A DNA stretch of 64,000 nt from NCBI GenBank assembly GCA_030427905.1, contig JAUICL010000005.1, forward strand, positions 124,001 through 188,000. Reading direction: 5' to 3'. The notes under the pieces were generated by a model. It ran no database searches and was not told where the DNA came from. It saw nothing but the letters and a program-made list of their open reading frames with translations. Source of the stretch: Bacteroidia bacterium. Its GTDB lineage: Bacteria; Bacteroidota; Bacteroidia; Flavobacteriales_D; Cryomorphaceae. Below are positions 57,552 through 64,000 of the stretch, in pieces (position 1 is the stretch's first letter; the number at the start of each line of letters is the position of its first letter). The position numbers and the translations under genes were made by a program.

Positions 57552-59450
57552 CTAGATTAGAAAGTATAAAATTGATAAAACTCCTCCACCACCTAACAAT
57601 AGAAAAACCAGGCACCCTGAGCTTCCTGCTTCTTTTGCATAGCTAGATGCGCCACTCGATGTTGTTGATGACTTTCTTTCTATGTTTCGGTTTTCAATAT
57701 AATCTTCTGGATGCCCAAACAACTTGTAGCTACTGCCCCATTTATTGACGGCTAGAACAACTATGCTATCTATTTTGCGCTTGCTGAAGGTTAAATACCC
57801 GTTCCCCTCTTCAGAGTACGCCTCGATGCAATTGTTGTATTCGAGAGAATTCTTGACCGATGAAATACGGTGAACTTTTACTTCGCCCGGGCTCTTGCTA
57901 TAATGCATTGTAGCTACATACCCATGATCAATAACGTGCTTAATTGCACTAGATATTGCGCTATAACTTGCCCCAGACTCAACTTCTTGTCTTGCTTGAA
58001 CAATTTCTTTTACTCCAAGAGTATCGATCCGGTTTAATACAAACTTTCTGACTTTGCCCGAGACTAATTCGCGACCGTACAAGTACGTTACTTCTTCTTC
58101 CGTACTTATCCGTTGGGGTTTAACAACGCCAATATCTCCACCGTACCTAAACTTAAGGTGATTCCCTGAAGCTATCACATCTCGGATTTTGACTTCTAAT
58201 GCACTCGGGCTGTGTCTCTCAGCTTTATTTGTATGAATTGACGACGAACTGCGATGAGAATGTGAGCCAAGACTTGAGCTTCGGGATGATCTCGAAACAG
58301 GACGTGTCAAGCTTTGTCGATCTCCGTACGCAGGTAAGCTCCTTTCATCCACTTCCGACCCTGACTCTCTTCGAATAAACGTGGTGTCCACGTCTGAATT
58401 AGTCTGAGGCACTTCTTTTCGCCCAGTATCGGTGCTATACTCTATTACATTTGGCTTCTCTTCTTCTTTTACATCAAAGCTGATACCCAAATAGGATTCT
58501 CGGTACTTCTCCTCAACCATTTTTAGCGCTTCATCATAAGTCCATACCGCTATGGGGTCTGGCCACTTTTGAGCACTTGCAGAGAACGGAGCACGTGGAT
58601 CCAATAAACGAATGAGATCTACCAAGAAAAAGATACACTCATCTAATTGTTTCACGATTTGCTCTTCTGCAAAACGTACCACCATCCAGCCACTCTCGTT
58701 AAAAACTCTGTTCCGGTCTACGTCATATGAGTTCTCATAATGGGTGGGTCGCCTGGTTACACCCGAATAGGGTTCGTCTACTTCAATTACAAATCTCACA
58801 TCGTGAAACTCAAATATACCGTCTGGAGAATACACGCGCCCAATCTGAGTACCAGGCACAGGGAGGCTACCTGAAACGCTCACACATGAAGGAAATACCT
58901 GATCAAGCTTTTCAAAAAACTTTCGCTCACTCACCCCTTTCACAACTGTCTCTGTGGCTTCTTCAAAAGCAACAAAACCAGCATCTGACTTTGATGGCCA
59001 TATTTGTGGATAGTTCTGGCTATCGACGCAAGCCATAAACTTCTCTGGCACCTGAATCATACCTCTTACATCCATCTTGGCTTCAGACGCGATAAGACTC
59101 GTTGACAACTCTTCTGCTGGCTTTTGGTATTTAGCTCTATAGCCTTCCTTAACCACAATATTTTTGTCGATCTCACTTTTTGAGATGCTATCCACTAAGC
59201 CACTTTCCCTTTCCGGATTTTGACTTTTGAAATCAGGGCTACCCGGATGCATTTGCTCATCACCCCCACTACGTAATGTCCAGTATACATAGACCAAAAC
59301 CCAAGAAAATACAAATATTAAAACGATAACGTACAAGTCGAAATACCACCTATACGGATTGTAATTTGCTACGAAGAAGGTAACACCGAGCGCATAGCAA
59401 AATACGATAGCAAGAGATCTGTAAAAATACTTGAGTAGCGGGTTAGGCAT
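57552..59450 (-). CDS. Membrane-anchored Vsr/DUF559-like nuclease with two WYL-like domains
   Basis: 632 aa, three bases upstream of hsdR. Predicted order: two transmembrane helices (residues ~10-30 and 38-58), a polar linker, a restriction-endonuclease-like domain (~174-282: ERKFFEKLDQVFPSCVSV, then SPDGIF with D210, FVIEVDEP with E223/D225, NRVFNESGWMVVRFAEEQ) of the DUF2726/DUF559 (Vsr-fold) kind, a Ser-rich linker (385-405), two tandem WYL-like SH3-type domains (~419-480 and ~496-567, the first with LKFRYGG and KFVLNRID), and a C-terminal hydrophobic segment (~612-632). WYL domains bind ligands or nucleic acids and regulate defence genes. The combination is one I do not recognise. Confidence 0.65.
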   Translation of the reverse strand: MPNPLLKYFYRSLAIVFCYALGVTFFVANYNPYRWYFDLYVIVLIFVFSWVLVYVYWTLRSGGDEQMHPGSPDFKSQNPERESGLVDSISKSEIDKNIVVKEGYRAKYQKPAEELSTSLIASEAKMDVRGMIQVPEKFMACVDSQNYPQIWPSKSDAGFVAFEEATETVVKGVSERKFFEKLDQVFPSCVSVSGSLPVPGTQIGRVYSPDGIFEFHDVRFVIEVDEPYSGVTRRPTHYENSYDVDRNRVFNESGWMVVRFAEEQIVKQLDECIFFLVDLIRLLDPRAPFSASAQKWPDPIAVWTYDEALKMVEEKYRESYLGISFDVKEEEKPNVIEYSTDTGRKEVPQTNSDVDTTFIRRESGSEVDERSLPAYGDRQSLTRPVSRSSRSSSLGSHSHRSSSSIHTNKAERHSPSALEVKIRDVIASGNHLKFRYGGDIGVVKPQRISTEEEVTYLYGRELVSGKVRKFVLNRIDTLGVKEIVQARQEVESGASYSAISSAIKHVIDHGYVATMHYSKSPGEVKVHRISSVKNSLEYNNCIEAYSEEGNGYLTFSKRKIDSIVVLAVNKWGSSYKLFGHPEDYIENRNIERKSSTTSSGASSYAKEAGSSGCLVFLLLGGGGVLSILYFLI

Positions 59451-59626
59451 TTAGTTTTTCGAAGTTTCATGAATCAGCTCTACCTCGGGGTAATCGTCTG
59501 CTTCGGTCCGACTCGAAATTTACTGCTCTTTTAGGTGATTTTCAATTCTTTCTACACTAAAATTGGCTTCATTTTCGGAACTAATCGATGTGGGATTAGA
59601 TCTTGAGCAAGATGCCATGGACAACT

Positions 59627-60724
59627 TTACTTTTTGATCTGGTTGCACAAATAATCTTCAACTTTCTGAAATGTAGCAAGGAATTGATCACTATGGAGCT
59701 TATTCTTCAAGAATCCAGCAAGGTCAAACAAGTCGTCATCCGTTACATGGTATGTTCTTCCAGCAAAATGCGACCACGCTCTATCTATTTCGTAAAATCT
59801 ATTGTAAATTATTCCTTGTTCATCTGTTTCGAACTCTTCTTTCTTCAGATCTTTACAGATTTCCACTGCTTTTCCATTAAGCTCAATAGCCACTAGCAGC
59901 TCCCTCTTAGTAAGAAGTTTTTCGAAAATTATAGTAAACATCAAATCAGAATTCTTTTCAGAGCGGTAATAAGCCAGCACGCGGCCGTTTGAAGATGTAC
60001 TATTAAGTTTCTTGTCAATTTGAAGGAATGCTCTGTCTACCTCTCTACGTATATGGTTGAATACATTGCTTTGAATTCTGACTAATGATTCTATTGGTTT
60101 TCTGTTTTCGAGGTAAAAGTCAAGCTCTTTCTTATCCATTTTCTGCGTGAGGTTAATAAGGTTTTGGTGTAGGTCGTTTACGAATACTGAATGCCGCTCA
60201 GATACATCACTCTCCAGTTGGTCAAATTTCTCCATGACTCTATCCATAAATTCATGGTGAAGAATGTTTGTGAATCTCCTCCCGTCATAATCCGAGCGAT
60301 CCACTGGGTTTAGCGAGATGATAACACCGGCTTTGTTTCTAACATTGATCGAATTCCAATAATCTTCCAGATTGTTGACCAGACTATGGTACACTTTATT
60401 CTCAATGATAATGGCGCTTTCTTTGTTGAATATCAAAATATCAATTCTACCCCCTTCGTCAGTCACCTTCTCAGTTTTAACCTTGAGCACTTGTGAATCC
60501 TGAAATAATTCACTCACATCTTCTGGCAAAAGCTCTAACAATGAATCTAAAAACAGGCTACCCAACCCATGTTCTTCCTCCGCATCAAAATAGAATGCGT
60601 AAATACTGCTAATAACATTCTCATAGTGCGGCTGCCGAGCTATTTCCAGAAGGGTTTTCGGTTTCTTTTCCGGAATAGGAATATCTGCAGTCTCAAGGAA
60701 TTTTTGAAGGTATATTAAGTTCAT
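59627..60724 (-). CDS. PD-(D/E)XK nuclease superfamily protein
   Basis: 365 aa. The N-terminal part has the nuclease core GGRIDILIFNKESAIIIENK, with D95, E108 and K110 (D-x12-E-x-K), followed by a helix with the Gln/Asn-rich pattern of the PDDEXK_4 family. The C-terminal ~180 residues are helical and end with a KLHSDQFLATFQKVEDYL helix. It is a likely DNA or RNA nuclease. It sits between the ThsB-like gene (106-base gap) and the WYL membrane protein (176-base gap), so it may be transcribed with either or from its own promoter. Confidence 0.82.
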   Translation of the reverse strand: MNLIYLQKFLETADIPIPEKKPKTLLEIARQPHYENVISSIYAFYFDAEEEHGLGSLFLDSLLELLPEDVSELFQDSQVLKVKTEKVTDEGGRIDILIFNKESAIIIENKVYHSLVNNLEDYWNSINVRNKAGVIISLNPVDRSDYDGRRFTNILHHEFMDRVMEKFDQLESDVSERHSVFVNDLHQNLINLTQKMDKKELDFYLENRKPIESLVRIQSNVFNHIRREVDRAFLQIDKKLNSTSSNGRVLAYYRSEKNSDLMFTIIFEKLLTKRELLVAIELNGKAVEICKDLKKEEFETDEQGIIYNRFYEIDRAWSHFAGRTYHVTDDDLFDLAGFLKNKLHSDQFLATFQKVEDYLCNQIKK

Positions 60725-60830
60725 AATGGAATGTAATTAACGATAGTTCCATTGAGCAGTTAGATCACTTATAGCTTCGATTAAACCTAATTAGAGTTTT
60801 TTTATTGAGAAAAACCATTATCGAACTTGG

Positions 60831-61505
60831 TCAAAGGTTTATTTCAATCTCGTATTCATTCTCAATATCCCTTATTCGAATTGCACTTTCTATATAGCTT
60901 TCAGTCGAACCAATAAACTCATCCCATCTCACCGTCATTATGTAGGAATAATCTCCTTCATGAATAATCGTTCCGTTGCATAAGCGAGTAGATGAGTTTT
61001 TCTTATTAAACATATTTCGACTCAAAATTCTAAACAAGAGATTCGTATTGTGAGTAATTGATCCACAATTTGGATTTGGAATATAATACCATCCATAACT
61101 TCCATTTTCGTCAGGTAGGACTATACCCAAAACCGCATTCTTAAGACTTTTTCGGCCTTGGACCGTCGTGGTACGTAGAGAATACGAAATTTCCCATGGT
61201 ATCCATTGATCCTTTTCTAGTTTAGTAGGATCTTTCATACCCTTAGAAATGAGCACGATAGTAATACTACTACCACGTATTTTCTCCTTTAGCCTTGTCC
61301 GTATAGTTTCGTCTGCAAATTCTGCAAGGCTTTCACCTTCTTTTTCGCCAAGATTAATATGATTTCTAGCTTTAAGTACGTCTTGTAGTTTGTCGACATA
61401 ATCTCTCACAGTGGATCGAAAACCAAAAAGACTGTTTGGAGGAATGGATTCAACCAAACTATCTCCGTACTTGTATGAAATAAAGATATTCCTTGGCATC
61501 GTCAA
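60831..61505 (-). CDS. ThsB-like TIR-domain protein (DUF1863/MTH538 type)
   Basis: 224 aa. The N-terminus RNIFISYKYGDSLVE is the TIR betaA strand of the ThsB/MTH538 (PF08937) subfamily. It continues with EFADETIRTRLKEKIRGSS (~62-80), ITIVLISKGM and DQWIPWEISYSL, where E105 sits four residues after W101 in the position of the TIR catalytic glutamate. In Thoeris the same family makes an NAD-derived signal when phage is sensed. The ATG overlaps the SLOG gene's stop as ATGA, so the two are coupled. The C-terminal ~70 residues are an extra beta-rich segment. Confidence 0.8.
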   Translation of the reverse strand: MTMPRNIFISYKYGDSLVESIPPNSLFGFRSTVRDYVDKLQDVLKARNHINLGEKEGESLAEFADETIRTRLKEKIRGSSITIVLISKGMKDPTKLEKDQWIPWEISYSLRTTTVQGRKSLKNAVLGIVLPDENGSYGWYYIPNPNCGSITHNTNLLFRILSRNMFNKKNSSTRLCNGTIIHEGDYSYIMTVRWDEFIGSTESYIESAIRIRDIENEYEIEINL

Positions 61506-62098
61506 TATTTACTTAGAAGATCGTTAAAAAGTGAACTATATGAATAATCGGCAATTAGTCTGTCATCATCGAAATCAAATCTTTCAAATATCTTTTTCGC
61601 TGCGGCACCTGTACTTGCAATAGGAAATAGTTTGGCATTTGGATGAAGTTCTTTAAATAAGTCAAATTCGATCTCAACCCCTTCCATACCTCCGATAAAT
61701 ACTCCCGCTTCAAATGATCCAAATCTAAACATGTGCTCTCGCATCCTGAGCAAACTGCTTTCTCTTTCTCCTGTGCTCTCAATGAGTCTAACATTCTCAA
61801 ACTTATTATTATCAATAGGGAAGTACTTCTCAAAGAATCTAGATTGATAAAGTGTGACATGCTGTCGAATCAATTCCTTTGAATTCTGGCCTCTTTTAAG
61901 AATAACTTGGTAAACCAACGGAGTAATAGAAGGATGACCTCCCCAAACCAAATGGTACTGAGGTAGAACAACTTCAGTTAATGCAGTAACAGCATCTCGA
62001 ATTGCAATAATATCAGCACTTCCGAAATACTTGGGATCTCTTTCTGACAAAGGAATACTAGCGGAAAGAAAGATGTTCCTTAATTCTGTTTCAGCCAT
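61502..62098 (-). CDS. Stand-alone SLOG-superfamily protein
   Basis: 198 aa. The sequence opens with RNIFLSASIPLSERDPKYFG (a common start of TIR-associated SLOG domains) and then has HLVWGGHPSITPLV (G53-G54) and GVFIGGMEGVEIEF (G136-G137, G140, E142 or E144), the two Gly-rich loops of the SLOG Rossmannoid nucleotide-binding fold. Which SLOG subgroup it belongs to (cluster 3 and TPALS-like are the candidates) cannot be settled by eye. In Thoeris, SLOG is the sensor half of ThsA, fused to an effector. Here it is alone, with no SIR2 or TM domain. It overlaps the TIR gene upstream by 19 bases. Confidence 0.75.
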   Translation of the reverse strand: MAETELRNIFLSASIPLSERDPKYFGSADIIAIRDAVTALTEVVLPQYHLVWGGHPSITPLVYQVILKRGQNSKELIRQHVTLYQSRFFEKYFPIDNNKFENVRLIESTGERESSLLRMREHMFRFGSFEAGVFIGGMEGVEIEFDLFKELHPNAKLFPIASTGAAAKKIFERFDFDDDRLIADYSYSSLFNDLLSKY

Positions 62099-63249
62099 TT
62101 CTCAAATTCTTGTTTTTTAATTGTCTTTACTTCTAATTGACCATTTAACCAGTCAAGATGATTAATCCATTTCTCTCTTATCCTGAGGTCGTCATAAATT
62201 AAATGAAGTGTGTCTATTTCATACTGTGAAATCTCTTTTTTTATTTCCTCAGTTTGCTGGCAATCCAATGACTGAGGAATTCCAACACTAGGTATGAAGA
62301 TCCTACGTCTATTACTTGGCAACGATTCTGATATAAATTGTTCGGGCTGAACTTCCATTTTACGCCCTACATTCTTGGCTGCAATCAAAAACTCGGTGAT
62401 TAAGCTATCGCGACGCGAGGCGAGATTTCGCGCTCTTAAAGACTCTACTTCTTTAGCAATTCTATCAACAGTTGGATCTGTAAGGCGGGAAGTCACCTCG
62501 TCATTATAAATCTGAGATCTAAAGTCATCGCTCGATAATTGAAATGGAAAGCATACTTCATCAGTAGCGGCTATTTTATTATCCGGCCAAATCAATTGAA
62601 CTATCCCTATCTTCTTTAAGCCAGCTTCGGCTATTTCTTCCTTACACCACTTCCGCTCCAAGAATCCCTTCGTGTTAAGCAATACTAGTACATCAGAATC
62701 AGTCATTCTGTGCCACAATTCCTCCTGAAATGGTTCCCCTTGCCTAATTGAATGAGTGTCTAGGAAACAATCAAAATTGTTTCTTTCCAAAGCTTCAAAT
62801 AATTGGATCGCAACTGAAGTCGATTCACTCCTTCGATAGCTAATAAATACCTTCCTAGTATTTCTCAGTTTTCCAAAAGACTCTAAACTCAGATTGACAA
62901 TTTTCTGAATCTGATTAAACTCGAATTCTAGTCCATTTTGATTCTCTAACAAACTTGGAATTTCATTGCTGAAAGAATAGCTAAAAATCGGTAGCATAGG
63001 CACACCAGAATCCATTAATATTTGTACTTCGTTGAGATGTCTTGAACCCCCATCAATATCCCCGTAATAAATTCCAAAACAAGGTTGATTCTTTTTAAAC
63101 TCAGAATAGAAGTCCGACTGATCTATGAAAACAAACGAATCGGAAGGAAGGCCCAAGTCATTCAGTGTTTTGGTAAATTCCTGTTCAAAATCAAAAAGGT
63201 ACTTTGATTGATATCCGAGTTGTACAATTTGATATTTGTAAGTACTCAT
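62080..63249 (-). CDS. TIR-domain protein with extra N- and C-terminal domains
   Basis: 389 aa. The central TIR domain (~132-265) starts RKVFISYRRSESTSVAIQLF, with LDTHSIRQGEPFQEELWHRM, VLVLLNTKGFLERKWCKEEI (W201; catalytic glutamate by position E205) and IGIVQLIWPDN. Residues 1-125 look like a second, degenerate Rossmann or TIR-like fold (CFGIYYGDIDGGSRHLNEVQ then ILMDSGVPMLPIFS). Residues ~310-389 (RRRIFIPSVGIPQSLDCQQT ... LHLIYDDLRIREKWINHLDW) are a third, unassigned domain. The ATG overlaps the hsdS stop as ATGA. It is probably an NADase or cyclase-type TIR that starts signalling. Confidence 0.82.
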   Translation of the reverse strand: MSTYKYQIVQLGYQSKYLFDFEQEFTKTLNDLGLPSDSFVFIDQSDFYSEFKKNQPCFGIYYGDIDGGSRHLNEVQILMDSGVPMLPIFSYSFSNEIPSLLENQNGLEFEFNQIQKIVNLSLESFGKLRNTRKVFISYRRSESTSVAIQLFEALERNNFDCFLDTHSIRQGEPFQEELWHRMTDSDVLVLLNTKGFLERKWCKEEIAEAGLKKIGIVQLIWPDNKIAATDEVCFPFQLSSDDFRSQIYNDEVTSRLTDPTVDRIAKEVESLRARNLASRRDSLITEFLIAAKNVGRKMEVQPEQFISESLPSNRRRIFIPSVGIPQSLDCQQTEEIKKEISQYEIDTLHLIYDDLRIREKWINHLDWLNGQLEVKTIKKQEFEKWLKQN

Positions 63250-64000
63250 GCTTTTGTTTCCTTAAGATTTAGTTTTTCATTTCCTAAATACTCACACATT
63301 GACTTTAGGACCCTAACCTCCCCACTAATCAGCTTCGGCAATAAGGTGTCTCGAAGATTCACGAGAGTCTTGTTTCCACTCGTAGTCATCTTCTTTTTTC
63401 TGTAAAAGTCGTTGACGATTTCATCAAATTTTTTCAGAATAATAGAGTCCGGATAAAGGATATTCAACGCATTCAACTGGGCAGTTGTCATGCTTGGTAC
63501 AGCAGAACCTTCGTTCATTTCTTCTAGTTTAAGACTCTTAATAGTGTAGAAAAAATACTTGGCCAAATTTTCGTCATGCATAATCGAATAGAACATCGTG
63601 TCGACGGACCAAAAGGGCTCATCAATATGGATTATATTGCTAAGAGTCCCCTTTCTAGGGATAAGAACCGCTTCCTCTTCATAAATCGATGAGTTCACAT
63701 ATCTCATTATTCCACCAGATCCGAAGCATGGTATGTCTCCGTCATCAAGCTTTTTGTGATCTTTTCCGTATTTTATCGTCGCTAAATCTTCAAGCTTCTT
63801 CACCTCCCACCCCTCAGGAATCCATTTCCCTAATTTCTCATTGTATTCAAAGGAGTTGGGAAATTTATTGGCCAACTCCGGGTTTTTATGTAGCAACTTT
63901 TTTTGGCTTGGAACTATCGTCCTTTTCTCGGCTTTCTTTTGAAGGGCTTCAGGGATTTTATTCCCCGCAGCAAGAGCTTTATCCAATACCGGATCAAAAT
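63246..64000 (-). CDS. hsdS: Type I restriction specificity subunit, C-terminal part (N-terminus beyond right edge)
   Basis: Open to the window edge; the first visible codons read FDPVLDKALAAGNKIPEAL, a linker typically found after the first target-recognition domain of HsdS. The second target-recognition domain (GWEVKKLEDLATIKYGKDHK, IPRKGTLSNI, FWSVDTMFY, EGSAVPSMTTAQLNALNILY) and the conserved C-terminal helix (FDEIVNDFYRKKK ... LRDTLLPKLISGEVRV) are present. It sets DNA specificity for HsdM and HsdR. Its stop overlaps the TIR gene's start, so the trio downstream is coupled to hsdS. Confidence 0.9.
   Translation of the reverse strand, partial: FDPVLDKALAAGNKIPEALQKKAEKRTIVPSQKKLLHKNPELANKFPNSFEYNEKLGKWIPEGWEVKKLEDLATIKYGKDHKKLDDGDIPCFGSGGIMRYVNSSIYEEEAVLIPRKGTLSNIIHIDEPFWSVDTMFYSIMHDENLAKYFFYTIKSLKLEEMNEGSAVPSMTTAQLNALNILYPDSIILKKFDEIVNDFYRKKKMTTSGNKTLVNLRDTLLPKLISGEVRVLKSMCEYLGNEKLNLKETKA

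Overview
The window looks like chromosomal DNA of a member of the Bacteroidota, probably a marine, flavobacteria-like lineage. The support is as follows. At least eight secreted proteins end in a type IX secretion (T9SS) C-terminal sorting domain: seven are type A (one cut off by a stop codon) and one is the gliding-motility type B. Several genes are preceded by the Bacteroidota -7 promoter element TAnnTTTG. There is a TonB-dependent receptor with a carboxypeptidase-regulatory-like N-terminus. Shine-Dalgarno sequences are mostly weak, and several genes start with TTG. No taxon below phylum can be named from the sequence alone.

Layout. 1-4.7 kb: T9SS surface proteins, two of them tandem SBBP-type beta-propellers, the second separated from its sorting domain by an in-frame stop. 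5.2-8.5 kb: a small secreted regulatory-domain protein and a TonB-dependent receptor. 8.5-15.3 kb: housekeeping genes (ornithine aminotransferase, an RlmD-type rRNA methyltransferase without its usual Fe-S cysteines, a TPMT-like methyltransferase, a haem lipoprotein, a PyrR-like phosphoribosyltransferase, shikimate kinase, a YghO-like protein, tRNA-Lys). 16-20.3 kb: a type B T9SS protein and an ECF sigma / anti-sigma-like / DUF4097-like operon. 20.3-25.1 kb: a repeat-rich gap, then a methionine operon (metY-metX-hom) preceded by a leader peptide made almost entirely of Met and Cys codons plus an intrinsic terminator, which together form a classical attenuator. 25.4-38.4 kb: very large T9SS adhesin-like proteins and a TPR-LuxR regulator. 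39.7-42.8 kb: a four-gene operon of lipoprotein, polytopic membrane protein, NarL-type histidine kinase and response regulator. 42.9-47.6 kb: secreted proteins of unknown function.

47.7-64 kb is a defence island. After a small restriction-endonuclease-like gene and a secreted trypsin-like protease, a single minus-strand directon runs from the right edge to 50.07 kb. In transcription order it holds: the C-terminal half of a type I specificity subunit (hsdS); a TIR protein with extra N- and C-terminal domains; a stand-alone SLOG protein; a ThsB-like TIR protein; a PD-(D/E)XK nuclease; a membrane-anchored protein combining a Vsr/DUF559-like nuclease with two WYL-like domains; hsdR; mcrB; mcrC; and a single-HKD phospholipase-D-like protein. 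hsdS, TIR, SLOG and ThsB-like are joined by overlapping start/stop codons. The TIR-SLOG-TIR trio lodged inside a type I restriction operon is the best candidate for an undescribed system. It is Thoeris-like in its parts but has no recognisable SIR2 or transmembrane effector.

Between genes are several families of structured intergenic repeats, some with paired substitutions that keep hairpins intact. No CRISPR array, insertion sequence, integrase or rRNA was seen.
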